This document shows, piece by piece, positions 25,421 through 35,745 of a stretch of 64,000 bases of DNA. This DNA is from Haloarcula amylolytica JCM 13557 (GTDB taxonomy: Archaea > Halobacteriota > Halobacteria > Halobacteriales > Haloarculaceae). Below the pieces are notes generated by a model. The model worked only from the letters and a program-made list of their open reading frames with translations. It was not told where the DNA came from and did no database searches. The stretch lies in assembly GCF_000336615.1 (NCBI RefSeq), contig NZ_AOLW01000047.1, forward strand, positions 2,099 through 66,098. The letters are read 5' to 3'. The position numbers and the translations under genes are program-made. Positions within the stretch are counted from its first letter, which is position 1, and each line of letters starts with the position of its first letter.

Positions 25421-27969
25421 GCCTGCCGCCGTACATCTACGCCGACCGGCGGATACCCGACGAGGAAACCGTCAGGGAAACCCTCGACCAGCGGACAATG
25501 ACCGCCTTCGGCGATACCGAGCAACTCGAACGGCTCCACCGGGTGTTCTATCCGGTGTTCAAAGTCGACTACGAGTACGAGACCGGCGAGGGGAAGCTGT
25601 TCGGCACGACGACGAAGTCCGAGACGGCGTTTCTCGACGGTCTCTGGGCGGACAACGACCGGGCCGTCTCGCAGTACGTCGACGACACCGACGCGGTGGT
25701 CCGCCGGCCGACGGGCGATTACGACTTCGGCCGCAGCGACCCGGCGCTTGGCCGCTCTGTCTTGATGCAGTTCCAGGTCACCGACGACGACGCTCGGTCG
25801 CTGCTACCACAGCGCGTCGCGGAGTACCGCGAGCAGCGCCACGACAGTGCCGCGGGCGCGGCCAACGTCTTCCTCCGGAAGCTCCGTGATTCGTACGGGC
25901 TGCCCGGGGATTTCGATCCGGACGGCTTCGACGGCGTGACCGCCGTCGACCGCCTGTATCTCCCGTTCTGGCTGGCCGAGTACCACTCGCCGGATAGCTC
26001 GGACGTCAAGCTCGTCACGTTCCGGGACCCGGACGCCCCGACCGAGGACCTGAAACGCCACGGCTGGCTCGCGGAGTTCCTCAGCGCCGAGCCCCGCCGG
26101 CTGGCCGAGTACGGCTACGAGGTCAACCCCGACCGGCTGGAACGGAACATCCGAGAGCGGATCGAGCAGTCCGACGAATCCGGCCCGGCCGGGACAGGCG
26201 GCGATTCCGGCTCCGACAGCAACGACGGCGCGCCCTCGATAAACCGCGAGCGACCGTCGGACGACGGCTCGGTTGTCCAGCCCGACGGCGTCGACATGCA
26301 GGCCGACGGGCTAGTCGACCCGAACCCGTCCCGGAGCTTCGCCGACGTGGGCGGGATGTCCGAGCTTCTGGAGACGCTCAACCACAAGGTCGTCAGGCCC
26401 TTGCAGGACCCGAGTGCCTTCGAGGAGTACGGCATCGGCGTCGTCAACGGCGTCCTGCTGCACGGGCCGCCCGGCTGTGGGAAGACACACGTCGCGGGTG
26501 CGCTCGCGGGCGAAGTCGACCACGCCTTCATCGAGGTCACGCCTGCCGACGTGACCAGCAAGTACATGGGCGAACCCGCACAGAAGGTCGAGGAGCTGTT
26601 CCAGATCGCCCGCGCGAACGCGCCCTGTATCCTCTTCATCGACGAAATCGACGGCATCGCTGGCGCGCGTGACGGCGATAGCAACATGAACAGCAGCGAG
26701 CAGCAGTTGGTCAATCAGCTGCTCACCGAACTCGAAGGGATCGCCGACGAGGACGTGGTCGTGCTGGGCGCGACGAATCTCGTCGAGGACGTGGACGACG
26801 CCATCCGCCGCTCGGGGCGGTTCGACGAGCGCGTGGAGGTCCCGCCGCCGGACCCCGCGGCGCGAACGCAGATCCTGGAAATTCACCTCGCCGGCCGGCC
26901 GACGGCGGCCGACATCGACCTCGACCCCGTGGTCGAGGAGACGGCCGGCTTCGCGGCCAGCGACATCGAACTCCTCGCCGAGGACGCAGCCCGCAAGGCG
27001 TTACGGGCGGACGACGCAATCGGGACGGACCATCTCATGCAGGCCGCCACTGAAACCGACACCAGCATCCCGGACTGGGTCGACCCCGAGATGGTCGCCG
27101 AGAACGGCGTCGTCCAGCCCGACGGCGTCGACCTGCAGGCCAGTTCGCTCGTCGAAACCGACCCGGGTCGCGACTTCAGCGGCGTGGGCGGGATGGGCGA
27201 ACTGAAGGACCGCCTCGAAGACACGGTCCTCGACCCGCTTGAGAACGCCGAGGAATACGAAGCGTACGGCATCGACGTGCTTTCCGGCCTGCTGCTGTAC
27301 GGCCCGCCCGGCTGCGGGAAGACCCACCTCGCCGGCGCTCTCGCGGGAGAACTCGGCCACAGTTTCGTCGAAATCAGCCCCGCGGACGTGACCAGCAAGT
27401 GGATGGGCGAGCCGGCCCGCAACGTCGCCGAGGTGTTCGAGGTGGCCCGCGCGAACGCCCCCTGCGTGCTGTTCATCGACGAAATCGACGGTATCGCGGG
27501 TTCGCGGCGCGGCTCGATGAACACGAGCGAGCAGCAACTGGTCAACCAACTGCTCACCGAACTCGAAGGCGCGGCGGCCGACGACATCGTCGTGGTCGCG
27601 GCGACGAACTTCGTCGAGGACATCGACGCGGCGCTGCGGCGCTCGGGCCGCTTCGACGAGCGCGTGGAGGTGCCACCGCCGGACGCCGAGGCCCGCAAGC
27701 AGATTCTGGAGATCCACCTGCAGGACCGGCCTGTCGCCGGTGATATCGACTGGGACGCCATCATTGAGCCGACGGCTGGCTACGCCGCCAGCGACCTCGA
27801 GCTCGTCGCCGAGGACGCGGCGCGGCACGCCCTGCGAGACGGCTCGGAGATAACACAGGCGCATCTTGAAACCGCCGTCTGGGAAACGCATTCGAGCATC
27901 GCCGACTGGGACGACCGGGAGCGTTATCAGGGGGCTGAAGGGACCGCAGACCTTGGGCTCGGGTCCTGA
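25417..27969 (+). CDS. Two-module AAA+ ATPase (Cdc48-like) with unusual N-domain
   Basis: 850 aa. Residues 1-235 form an N-terminal domain unlike the double-psi barrel of Cdc48, containing AFGDTEQLERLHRVFYPVFK and LYLPFWLAEYHS. An Asp/Ser/Gly linker (about 245-285) leads to AAA1 (Walker A GPPGCGKT near 349, FIDEIDGIAGARDG) and AAA2 (Walker A near 629, FIDEIDGIAGSRRG). Each module is introduced by a PDGVD(M/L)QA element, and both end with AASDIEL/AASDLEL, so they arose by an internal duplication. Both keep Walker A, Walker B and arginine-finger-like RRSGRFDERVEVPPPD. The 4-bp overlap with phosphopantothenate synthetase indicates translational coupling. Substrate unknown. Confidence 0.88.
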   Translation: MSLPPYIYADRRIPDEETVRETLDQRTMTAFGDTEQLERLHRVFYPVFKVDYEYETGEGKLFGTTTKSETAFLDGLWADNDRAVSQYVDDTDAVVRRPTGDYDFGRSDPALGRSVLMQFQVTDDDARSLLPQRVAEYREQRHDSAAGAANVFLRKLRDSYGLPGDFDPDGFDGVTAVDRLYLPFWLAEYHSPDSSDVKLVTFRDPDAPTEDLKRHGWLAEFLSAEPRRLAEYGYEVNPDRLERNIRERIEQSDESGPAGTGGDSGSDSNDGAPSINRERPSDDGSVVQPDGVDMQADGLVDPNPSRSFADVGGMSELLETLNHKVVRPLQDPSAFEEYGIGVVNGVLLHGPPGCGKTHVAGALAGEVDHAFIEVTPADVTSKYMGEPAQKVEELFQIARANAPCILFIDEIDGIAGARDGDSNMNSSEQQLVNQLLTELEGIADEDVVVLGATNLVEDVDDAIRRSGRFDERVEVPPPDPAARTQILEIHLAGRPTAADIDLDPVVEETAGFAASDIELLAEDAARKALRADDAIGTDHLMQAATETDTSIPDWVDPEMVAENGVVQPDGVDLQASSLVETDPGRDFSGVGGMGELKDRLEDTVLDPLENAEEYEAYGIDVLSGLLLYGPPGCGKTHLAGALAGELGHSFVEISPADVTSKWMGEPARNVAEVFEVARANAPCVLFIDEIDGIAGSRRGSMNTSEQQLVNQLLTELEGAAADDIVVVAATNFVEDIDAALRRSGRFDERVEVPPPDAEARKQILEIHLQDRPVAGDIDWDAIIEPTAGYAASDLELVAEDAARHALRDGSEITQAHLETAVWETHSSIADWDDRERYQGAEGTADLGLGS

Positions 27970-27976
27970 GGCCGGG

Positions 27977-29551
27977 TCACTCCAGCTCCTCATCGAGCGC
28001 CGCAGCAACCCGCTCGGTGAAGGCCGGCGACTCGACGAGTGCGCCCGCGGCCTCGATGTCCTCGTGAATGGGTCGGTCCGCCGTCAGCTTCGGGACCACT
28101 GCACGGACGGCGTCGTAGGCCTCGGCCGACCCGACGCCCAGTTCGAGGGCGTCGTCGACGAAGTCGGCGGCTTGCGCCCCACAGCACAGCTCGACGCCGA
28201 GAATCGCGGCGGCGTTTCGGGCTGCGTTTCGGGCCAGATAGGCCGACTGCGCGCTCATGCTGACGTGGTCCTCCTGATTGCCACTGACGGGCGTGTTGTC
28301 CATCGAGGGCCGGCCGAAGGACCGACATTCGTTCAACAGTGCGGCAGCGGTGTACTGTGCGATCATGTAGCCCGAGCGGACGCCGCTTCGCTCGGTGAGA
28401 AACGGCGGGAGGTGTGGCTCCTGCAGATTCGGATTGAGCATTCTGTCGGTCCGGCGCTCCGAGATGGCCGCGAGTTCGGTGAGCGCGTTCGTCAGATAGT
28501 CGAGGCGCATGGCAAGCACCGCGCCGTGGAAGTTCCCGCCGGACAGCACGCCCGCGCTGTCGGAGCCGGAGGCCCGGTCCCCCACCGCCTCACGGGGGAA
28601 CACCAGCGGATTATCGGTCGCGCTGTTGAGTTCCACCTCGACGGCCTCCCGGAGGTGGGCGACGGCGTCACGGACTGCGCCGTGGACCTGCGGCAGGCAG
28701 CGCATCGCATAGGCGTCCTGCACGCGGTCGCAGTTTCGGTGGGACTCGACCACGTCGGAGTCGGTCGTCAGCCGCCGGACGTTTCGCGCACTCGCGGCCT
28801 GACCTGTGTGGGGCCGAACGTCGGTGATGGCTTCGTGGGACGGCACCGTCGAGGAGAGGGTCACCTCCGTCGTGAGCGCGCCGGCGACGTCGGCTGCGGT
28901 GACCAGCCGTTCCGCGTCGGCGAGGAGTAGCGCGGCCACGCCGACGGTCAGTTGCGTCCCGTTGATGAGCGCCAACCCCTCCTTGGCCCGGAGCGTCACC
29001 GGTTCGAGGCCGGCCGCGTCGAGCGCCTCGTCGCCGGGGAGTCGGTCCCCCTCGAACTCGGCTTCCCCCTCGCCGATAAGTACCAGCGACATGTGGGCGA
29101 GCGGGGCGAGGTCGCCGCTCGCGCCGAGACTGCCCCGCGACGGGACGACTGGGTGGACGCCCGAATCGAGCATCGCTACCAGCAACTCGACGACGGATTC
29201 GCGGATGCCCGAATACCCCTTCGCCAGCGTGCTCGCCCGCGCGACCATCATCGCTCGGACTTCCTCGGTCGTCAACTCCCGGCCGACGGCGGCGGCGTGG
29301 CTCCGGAGGAGGTTCCGCTGGAGGTCGTCGAGGTCCTCGCGCGGGATGCGCTCGTCGACGAGGTCGCCGAAGCCAGTGGTGACGCCGTACACCGCCTCGC
29401 CGCTGTCCAGCACGCTCTCGACGCGCTCGCGGGACTCACGGATTCGTTCGCGGGCGGTTTCGGCAACCGTGACGGTCGCGCCGTTCCGGGCGACAGCGAC
29501 CACCTCGGCGGGCGTGAGCGACTCGCCGTCGAGGACAACTTCGGCGGTCAT
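27977..29551 (-). CDS. hutH: Histidine ammonia-lyase
   Basis: 524 aa. Converts L-histidine to urocanate and ammonia, the first step of histidine degradation. The MIO electrophile is formed from Ala-Ser-Gly in GSLGASGDLAPLAH; further signatures are GVTTGFGDL near 60, NGTQLTVG, and QEDHVSMS with the downstream segment typical of HAL. Last gene of the hutU-G-I-H operon; its ATG overlaps the hutI stop by 4 bp. Confidence 0.97.
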   Translation of the reverse strand: MTAEVVLDGESLTPAEVVAVARNGATVTVAETARERIRESRERVESVLDSGEAVYGVTTGFGDLVDERIPREDLDDLQRNLLRSHAAAVGRELTTEEVRAMMVARASTLAKGYSGIRESVVELLVAMLDSGVHPVVPSRGSLGASGDLAPLAHMSLVLIGEGEAEFEGDRLPGDEALDAAGLEPVTLRAKEGLALINGTQLTVGVAALLLADAERLVTAADVAGALTTEVTLSSTVPSHEAITDVRPHTGQAASARNVRRLTTDSDVVESHRNCDRVQDAYAMRCLPQVHGAVRDAVAHLREAVEVELNSATDNPLVFPREAVGDRASGSDSAGVLSGGNFHGAVLAMRLDYLTNALTELAAISERRTDRMLNPNLQEPHLPPFLTERSGVRSGYMIAQYTAAALLNECRSFGRPSMDNTPVSGNQEDHVSMSAQSAYLARNAARNAAAILGVELCCGAQAADFVDDALELGVGSAEAYDAVRAVVPKLTADRPIHEDIEAAGALVESPAFTERVAAALDEELE

Positions 29552-30810
29552 GGTTGCATATCCCGGGCGTATGACTCATGCGTTGGGGTGCTGACGACCG
29601 AGCCGCCTTTCAGGACGGTGTCGACGACGTTGGTCCCGTACTGGTAGGGAATGTGGACGTGACTCGGCGCGGCAAGGACGGCGACGTCACCGGGTGCACC
29701 CTCACGGAGCGTCCCCAGCCCATCGGCCCTGTCCAGCGCGAGCGCGGCGTGTTTCGTTCCAGCGACCAGCGCTTCGGCCGGTGTCAGTCCCATCTCGACG
29801 CAGGCCAGCGACAGCGCAAAGCCCATGCTGTGACTGTGGCAGTTCGGATTGAAATCCGTCGCTACCGCGACAGACGCGCCCCGGTCGCGGAACGCCGTCG
29901 CGTCCGCGTACGCTGCGCCGAGGCCGAACGCCGTTCCGGGGAGCAACACCGGCGTCACGGCAGCGTCGACAAGCGCGTCGATGTCTTCGCCGGTCGCGTG
30001 CAGGAGGTGGTCGGCACTGGCCGCGCCCACGTCCGCCGCCAACTGCGTCCCGCCGATGTGAGCCAGTTCCTCGGCGTGGACCTTCGGCGTCAGCCCGGCG
30101 GCCGCGCCTGCTTCGAGGACCCGTCGGGACTGCGAGACCGAGAAGACCCCTTCCTCGCAGAACACGTCGCAGAACTCGGCGATACCCTGTGATTCGACAG
30201 CCGGAAGCTGCTCGTCGACGACCGCCGCGGTGTAGTCGTCGGCGTCCCACCCCTCGGGAACAGCGTGTGCGCCCATGAACGTCGGGACCACGTCGACGGG
30301 ATGGATGTCGTCGGCGCTGTCGATAACCCGGAGCATCCGTAGCTCCGTCTCCGTGTCGAGTCCGTAGCCGGACTTCACCTCGACTGTCGTCGTCCCGTGA
30401 GCGAGCATGGTGTCGAGATGTGCCAGCAGGTTCGACAGCAGCGTTTCCTCGTCGGCTTCCCTGACCGCTCGGACCGTTCTGAGGATGCCGCCGCCTTCGG
30501 CGAGGATGTCCTGATAGGACTTCCCGCGCAGTTTGGCGGCGAACTCGTCCGAGCGGTCGCCGGCGAACAGCGCGTGGGTGTGGGGGTCGACGAAGCCCGG
30601 AACGACGGCCTGACCATCGGCGTCGACAGCGTGGTTGGCGTTCTCCGGCGGGTACTCGGCGGTTACGTCCGCCGTCGGACCGACAGCGGCGACCGTGCCG
30701 TCCACGATGGCGACTGCACCGTCCGCGTAGGTCTCCAGACCACGGTCGTCCGCCGCTGGGCCTGCGACGAGTTCAGCCGCGCCGTAGACCACCGCATCGA
30801 GGGCTGTCAT
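29548..30810 (-). CDS. hutI: Imidazolonepropionase
   Basis: 420 aa from the ATG at 30810. Zinc amidohydrolase that opens imidazolone-5-propionate to N-formimidoyl-L-glutamate. Visible motifs: [18 protein letters not shown] (metal HxH and substrate-binding region), [20 protein letters not shown] and [10 protein letters not shown]. It overlaps hutG by 4 bp upstream and hutH by 4 bp downstream. An in-frame upstream extension lies inside hutG and is rejected. Confidence 0.96.
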   Translation of the reverse strand: MTALDAVVYGAAELVAGPAADDRGLETYADGAVAIVDGTVAAVGPTADVTAEYPPENANHAVDADGQAVVPGFVDPHTHALFAGDRSDEFAAKLRGKSYQDILAEGGGILRTVRAVREADEETLLSNLLAHLDTMLAHGTTTVEVKSGYGLDTETELRMLRVIDSADDIHPVDVVPTFMGAHAVPEGWDADDYTAAVVDEQLPAVESQGIAEFCDVFCEEGVFSVSQSRRVLEAGAAAGLTPKVHAEELAHIGGTQLAADVGAASADHLLHATGEDIDALVDAAVTPVLLPGTAFGLGAAYADATAFRDRGASVAVATDFNPNCHSHSMGFALSLACVEMGLTPAEALVAGTKHAALALDRADGLGTLREGAPGDVAVLAAPSHVHIPYQYGTNVVDTVLKGGSVVSTPTHESYARDMQP

Positions 30811-31730
30811 CGGCTCCCTCCCAGGCCGCTGAGGAAGTGTGCGACGGCGCGGGCCCCGGCGCGGGCGGTCCGGTCCCCGGCGTCCAGTGGCGGCGCGCAC
30901 TCGACCACCTCGAAGCCGGCGATACGGTCGTCGGACGCGATGCGGCCCAGCATCCCGAACAGTTCCCGCGTCGAGAGGCCGCCCGGCGTCGGCGCGCTCA
31001 CGCCCGGCGCGGCTGCGGCGTCGAGCACGTCGAGGTCCAGACTCACGTAGACGGCGTCCACGTCGCCGAGCGCGTCGAGAGCGTCGTCCACCGCGCCGGC
31101 GGGGTCACCGGCCACCGACGCCGGCGGCAGGACTGTCCCGCCCTGCTCGGCGAGGTAGTCGTGGTACGCGGTCGAGGTTTCGAAGTGGCGCGCGCCGACG
31201 ACGGCCAGCGCGTCGAGGCCCGCATCGTGGAGCTGCCGGTACGGCGTCCCGCTCGTCGGCTCGTCCCGAACGGCGCGGCAATCGAGGTGGGCGTCGAAGC
31301 TGACTGCGCCGACCGTTTCGTGAGCCAACAGCGGCGCGGCGTTCGGGAACGTCAGCGAGTTATCGCCACCGAGAAACACCGGCACTGCGCCCGTTGCGTG
31401 AATCTCGGCCGTCATCGAGCGGACAGCGCTCTGGACCCGTTCGACGCCGCCGGCCGGAATCTCGATGTCGCCGAGGTCGGCGACTGAGCGGACCGGTCCG
31501 CGTTCGATGTGGTGTGTCTTCGTTCCGCCGAGTTCGCGTCGGAGAGCCGCTGGGCCGGCACGCGCGCCCGGCCGTCCGATGACGGCCCCGTCGTACGGCT
31601 CGCCCACCAGCACCACGTCGTACTCGGCAGCGGTCGCGAGCGTGGCCGTCTCGACGACGTCACCGAACTGCTCGTCGTTCGGGTCGCCGGACGAGCCGGT
31701 CCACGGCGACGGGTCTGTCAGGTCGGTCAT
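30807..31730 (-). CDS. hutG: Formimidoylglutamase (arginase/ureohydrolase family)
   Basis: 307 aa. Hydrolyses N-formimidoylglutamate to glutamate and formamide, the last hut step. Manganese motifs [10 protein letters not shown] and [11 protein letters not shown] are intact, but the first motif is [10 protein letters not shown], with Asn where most ureohydrolases have the Mn ligand His (GGDHS) or GGGHE. The C-terminal [12 protein letters not shown] and [11 protein letters not shown] match the family. Overlaps hutU and hutI by 4 bp each. Confidence 0.94.
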   Translation of the reverse strand: MTDLTDPSPWTGSSGDPNDEQFGDVVETATLATAAEYDVVLVGEPYDGAVIGRPGARAGPAALRRELGGTKTHHIERGPVRSVADLGDIEIPAGGVERVQSAVRSMTAEIHATGAVPVFLGGDNSLTFPNAAPLLAHETVGAVSFDAHLDCRAVRDEPTSGTPYRQLHDAGLDALAVVGARHFETSTAYHDYLAEQGGTVLPPASVAGDPAGAVDDALDALGDVDAVYVSLDLDVLDAAAAPGVSAPTPGGLSTRELFGMLGRIASDDRIAGFEVVECAPPLDAGDRTARAGARAVAHFLSGLGGSR

Positions 31731-33475
31731 TGGTTGCGGTTGCGGTCACGCATCGGGACCGCGACATCGTTCTCGTCGGCCATCTCCTGTGCGATTTCGT
31801 AGCCGGCGTCGGCGTGGCGAATGACGCCCATCCCGGGATCGGTCGTGAACACGCGGCGGGCCTTCTCGGCCGCGAGGTCCGACCCGTCGAGGACGACGTG
31901 GTTGTTCGTGTGGAGGGAGTTGCCGATGCCGACGCCGCCGCCGTCGTGGACGCTGACGATGTCTGCGCCGGCGGCGCAGTTCAGCAGGGCGTTCAGAATC
32001 GGCCAGTCGGCGACGGCGTCAGTCCCGTCTTTCATCGCCTCCGTTTCGCGGTGTGGCGAGGCGACGCTCCCGGCATCTAGGTGGTCCCGCGTGACGACGA
32101 TGGGTGCCGTAATCTCGCCGTCGGCGACGAGTTCGTTGATGCGGAGCGCGAGGCGGGCGCGCTCGGTCAGCCCGTCCTCGGTCGCGTACCCCAGCCAGCA
32201 CACTCGCGAGGGAAGCCCCTGGAAGGATACCTGCTCCTGGGCGAGGTCTATCCAGCGATGGAGGTCGTCTTTCTCCGGGAACAGCTCCTTGACCGCGTCG
32301 TCTGTCCGGTGGATGTCCGCGGGATCGCCCGAGAGCGCGGCCCAGCGGAACGGCCCCTTGCCTTCACAGAACAGCGGGCGGATGTACGCGGGCACGAATC
32401 CCGGGAAGTCGAACGCGGTGTCGAGGTCGCGCTGGTCCTCGACCTGCCCGCGGATGTTGTTGCCGTACTCGAAAGCGATGGCACCCCTGTCCTGCAGTTC
32501 CAGAATGCCCTCGACGTGGCGCTCCATCGTATCGAGACTCTCCGCGACGTACGTTTCGGGGTCGCGCTCGCGGAGTCGGTCGGCTTCCTCGACAGTGTAG
32601 CCAGCGGGGTAGTACCCTTCGAGTTCGTCGTGAGCGCTCGTCTGGTCGGTCACTACATCGGGGACGAACCCCATGTCCAACATCTCCGCGAGCATGTCGG
32701 CGGCGTTCATGTGGACACCGACGCTGTAGGGCTCACCGTTCGCCGCGGCCGCCTGTGCGCGCTCGATGGCCGTCGCGAGGTCGTCGGTCTTCTCCTGACA
32801 GTACCCGGTTTCGATGCGCCGGTCGATACGGTCCTCGTCGACTTCGGCCGCGATGCAGACGCCGTGGTTCATCGTCACCGCGAGCGGTTGCGCACCGCCC
32901 ATACCCCCGAGGCCGCCGGTGACGACAATCTTCCCGCAGAGCCCGTCGTTGTCCGGGTAGTGTTCCCGGGCGAGCGCGGCCAGCGTCTCGTAGGTCCCCT
33001 GGATGATGCCCTGCGTGCCGATGTAGGCCCACGAGCCGGCAGTCATCTGGCCGTACATGATCTGTCCCTTCGCTTCGAGTTCGTGAAAGTGCTCCCAGGT
33101 GTCCCACTTACCGACGAGGTTCGAGTTCGCGATGAGCACGCGCGGGGCTTTCTCGTGGGTCTTGAACCGGCCGACCGGCTTGCCGCTCTGGACGAGGAGG
33201 GTTTCGGTGTCGCCGAGTTCACGGAGTTCGTCGACGATAGTATCGTAGGCGTCCCACGACCGGGCCGCACGCCCGGTCCCGCCGTACACGACCAGCTCCT
33301 CCGGCTTCTCGGCGACTTCGGGGTCGAGGTTGTTGTTCAACATTCGGAGCGCGGCCTCCTGTCGCCACCCTTCACACTCGATGTCGGTGCCGGTGGGCGA
33401 ACCCTGGTACTCGCGCCACTGTTCCGAGGGCGTCCCGACGTCGTGGTCGGTGTTTGGAGAAGACTGCTGTGCCAT
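31727..33475 (-). CDS. hutU: Urocanate hydratase
   Basis: 582 aa, slightly longer than the usual bacterial enzyme (about 555). Adds water to urocanate using a tightly bound NAD+. The NAD-binding segment [19 protein letters not shown] is near residue 190; a Cys near 410 lies in [11 protein letters not shown], and [13 protein letters not shown] is near the C-terminus. It is the first gene of the operon. The 81-nt gap to the divergent regulator contains the control region. Confidence 0.97.
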   Translation of the reverse strand: MAQQSSPNTDHDVGTPSEQWREYQGSPTGTDIECEGWRQEAALRMLNNNLDPEVAEKPEELVVYGGTGRAARSWDAYDTIVDELRELGDTETLLVQSGKPVGRFKTHEKAPRVLIANSNLVGKWDTWEHFHELEAKGQIMYGQMTAGSWAYIGTQGIIQGTYETLAALAREHYPDNDGLCGKIVVTGGLGGMGGAQPLAVTMNHGVCIAAEVDEDRIDRRIETGYCQEKTDDLATAIERAQAAAANGEPYSVGVHMNAADMLAEMLDMGFVPDVVTDQTSAHDELEGYYPAGYTVEEADRLRERDPETYVAESLDTMERHVEGILELQDRGAIAFEYGNNIRGQVEDQRDLDTAFDFPGFVPAYIRPLFCEGKGPFRWAALSGDPADIHRTDDAVKELFPEKDDLHRWIDLAQEQVSFQGLPSRVCWLGYATEDGLTERARLALRINELVADGEITAPIVVTRDHLDAGSVASPHRETEAMKDGTDAVADWPILNALLNCAAGADIVSVHDGGGVGIGNSLHTNNHVVLDGSDLAAEKARRVFTTDPGMGVIRHADAGYEIAQEMADENDVAVPMRDRNRNQ

Positions 33476-33528
33476 ACCACACCATTAGTGGAGAACCGTG
33501 TTAGCAGGTCGTCACCGTTCGGAACTGT

Positions 33529-33537
33529 TTTTATATA
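33529..33537 (+). promoter_or_regulatory. TATA box of the hut-linked HTH-10 regulator
   Basis: TTTTATATA centred 24 nt upstream of the ATG at 33557, the classic spacing for a leaderless haloarchaeal transcript. Confidence 0.75.
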
Positions 33538-33556
33538 CCCTTGCGCACCGCTAGCT

Positions 33557-34201
33557 ATGTACGAGGTACTGTTCCGCGTCTACGGCGACGGGGCCTACGA
33601 GGCGGCGACCGACGGGACCGGCACGCGCATCGAGCTGTGGTGTAACGACCACAGCGACCTTCTGCACGTTAGCGGCGGAGACGTCGGGGACGTCATCGAA
33701 CAGGTCCGCACCACCGTCGGTATCGGTGAGCGGCTGGAAAACGGCGACGAGCAGGTGCTGGTCACTGAGGAGTGTCTGAAAGCACAGCTCGACAACAACG
33801 TCGAGCGCTTTCTGGCGAACGAGGGCTGTCTGCTCGTCCCGCCGCTGAAATACGCCAGCGGCGGCAAGCTCGTCCGGGCACTCGGTCTCAGCCCCGACGC
33901 ACTGGCCAGGGTGTACCAGTCCCTGGCAGGACAGTTCGACGTTACCGTCGAGTCGAAACGTGAGATTACTTCCGTAACGCCGGACGCGCCGCTTTTGACC
34001 GTCGATGCTATGCTCCCCGATCTGTCGCCGCGGCAGCGTGAGGTGTTCCTGACGGCGTACGAGCAGGGGTACTACGAACTGCCCCGCGAGACGACGACAG
34101 CGGCTGTTGCGGAGCAGGTGGGCGTGGAGCGCCGAACCGCGGAGGACCACTTGCGGCGGGCGGAGAAGAAACTGGCTGAAGCGCTGGTCGAATACCTATA
34201 G
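33557..34201 (+). CDS. HTH-10 (bacterio-opsin activator-type) regulator, probable hut regulator
   Basis: 214 aa from the ATG at 33557. The C-terminal HTH-10 domain (about 157-210) reads LSPRQREVFLTAYEQGYYEL and AVAEQVGVERRTAEDHLRRA. The N-terminal 150 residues are a sensor-like domain of the type seen in haloarchaeal Bat-family proteins. It is divergent from hutU with only 81 nt between starts, which makes control of the hut operon the simplest hypothesis. Its stop overlaps the convergent YjiH-type transporter by 6 bp. Confidence 0.88.
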   Translation: MYEVLFRVYGDGAYEAATDGTGTRIELWCNDHSDLLHVSGGDVGDVIEQVRTTVGIGERLENGDEQVLVTEECLKAQLDNNVERFLANEGCLLVPPLKYASGGKLVRALGLSPDALARVYQSLAGQFDVTVESKREITSVTPDAPLLTVDAMLPDLSPRQREVFLTAYEQGYYELPRETTTAAVAEQVGVERRTAEDHLRRAEKKLAEALVEYL

Positions 34202-35617
34202 GAGGCCCAGCGCGGCGAGAGCGTGAGTAATACCGGCGATGAGTGGCACGAGGAGCACCGTCCGCATGATGAACAACGCCACGAGGTCCCGAAACCGGAT
34301 GGGGACGTCACTGAACATGTCCATCATCATCGGGCCGACGCTGGAGAAGAAGATGAGCTGAGAGACGGCCAGCACGCCGACGAAGAACTTTGCCTTCGTC
34401 GCGGTCTCGCTCACGAGCAGGACGGGAACGTACATCTCGGTGATACCGACGATGGTCGCCGGCGCAACGACCTCTGCGTTCGGGATTCCGAGCGCAGCGA
34501 TGACCGGCGTCAGCGGGCGACCGAGGATGTCGAAGACTGGGGTGTGTGCCGAGAGCAGCGTCGCGGCGAGTCCAACAGCGAGGATGGTTCCCAGGATGAG
34601 ACTGGTGAGTTTCAGGCCGTCGACGAAGCCCCGCTTGGCTGCCTGTGCGAACGTCTCGCCGTCCTTGGCCTTGCCGACGGCCTCGCTGACCGCCAGCCGG
34701 ACGTAATCCGACGGCGTCCCGGAGAAGGCGAGTTCCGGGTCGGGTTCAGCGATGTACTCCTCGGGAATCCTGGAGATGGGCGGCACCCGGACCAGAATCA
34801 CGCCGGTGACGACGACACAGAAGAAGTACGCCCCGAAGATGAGCGGGAACTTCGGGAGCATCTCGAGCGTGGCGGCGACGACGCCGACGAAGCCGATTGA
34901 CACCGTCGAAAAGCACGTCGCGATGGTAAACACGTCGCGTTTGTGGTAGCCGCCGTCTTCGAAGACATTGCGGGTGACGTAGAGACCGACGCTGTAGGAG
35001 CCGACCCACGATGCGAGACTGTCCAGTGCGGCCCGTCCCGGGACCTTGAACAACGGGCGCATTATCGGTCTCGCAAGCGTTCCGACGAACTCCAGCCCGC
35101 CGAGTTCGACGAAGATCGTGATGAAGATGGCCCCGATGGGGATGATGACGCCGACGCTGTACACCAGCGTTCCCCACATCAGCCCGCCGGTGCTGGGTGT
35201 GTGGAGCCACTCGGGACCGAGCTTGAAGAACATCACCGGCGCGACGAGCACGCCGGCGACTCGGAGCGCCCAGAAGACTCCAGAGGTTTCGAAGTAGGAC
35301 AGATTGTACCCCGCGACCTCGCCGTCACCGGTCATCGCGAGCGTCGTCAGTATCCCGCCGGCGAGGATGATGCCCAGCGAGTAGACGCCGACGACGTCCG
35401 GGAACGCCCCGGTTATGTTGCTGACGACGATGTCGAACGGGACTGTTACCTCGCCCTGGTACGGGACCGGCAGAAGAAAGAACACCCCACCGATGAGAAA
35501 CGCGATCAGGAACTTCAGGACCGGCCGCGTTTCGTATTCGTGCAGGTCGATATCGTCGATGTCTCTTGCCGCCGGTTCAGTGTCGACCGTGTACGTGCTG
35601 CCTGTTTCGGTAGACAT
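34196..35617 (-). CDS. YjiH family (nucleoside-recognition domain) membrane transporter
   Basis: 473 aa with about ten hydrophobic segments and two Gate/nucleoside-recognition modules: IPIGAIFITIFVELGGLEFV and EMYVPVLLVSETATKAKFFV. YjiH proteins are putative transporters of unknown substrate. Start chosen at ATG 35617; a GTG two codons upstream is possible. It is convergent with the hut regulator and divergent from thi4, so either a histidine-pathway substrate or a thiamine-related substrate is conceivable. Neither is shown. Confidence 0.85.
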   Translation of the reverse strand: MSTETGSTYTVDTEPAARDIDDIDLHEYETRPVLKFLIAFLIGGVFFLLPVPYQGEVTVPFDIVVSNITGAFPDVVGVYSLGIILAGGILTTLAMTGDGEVAGYNLSYFETSGVFWALRVAGVLVAPVMFFKLGPEWLHTPSTGGLMWGTLVYSVGVIIPIGAIFITIFVELGGLEFVGTLARPIMRPLFKVPGRAALDSLASWVGSYSVGLYVTRNVFEDGGYHKRDVFTIATCFSTVSIGFVGVVAATLEMLPKFPLIFGAYFFCVVVTGVILVRVPPISRIPEEYIAEPDPELAFSGTPSDYVRLAVSEAVGKAKDGETFAQAAKRGFVDGLKLTSLILGTILAVGLAATLLSAHTPVFDILGRPLTPVIAALGIPNAEVVAPATIVGITEMYVPVLLVSETATKAKFFVGVLAVSQLIFFSSVGPMMMDMFSDVPIRFRDLVALFIMRTVLLVPLIAGITHALAALGLL

Positions 35618-35662
35618 TAGCACACAATACTCTCATTTGATAGTTAGTCCTGAAACCACCGT

Positions 35663-35690
35663 GTGGAACCATTTTTATTAGTGCTTCCAC
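35663..35690. promoter_or_regulatory. Inverted repeat GTGGAA-N16-TTCCAC bracketing a TATA box (thi4 promoter)
   Basis: Arms at 35663-35668 and 35685-35690 enclose ATTTTTATTA (35671-35680), the best TATA candidate for thi4. The symmetry across a core promoter suggests a repressor operator, with the ThiN-domain regulators as candidates. Confidence 0.5.
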
Positions 35691-35745
35691 GCCAGCGGCC
35701 GTGCGCGAGATTCAGCAAACAGACGAGGCCATCAGAACGACTATG

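Noticed and set aside
32081-34201. A 706-codon plus-strand frame ending in the hut regulator
   Set aside because: The first 490 codons are antisense to hutU. The real regulator begins at the ATG at 33557, which has a TATA box 24 nt upstream.
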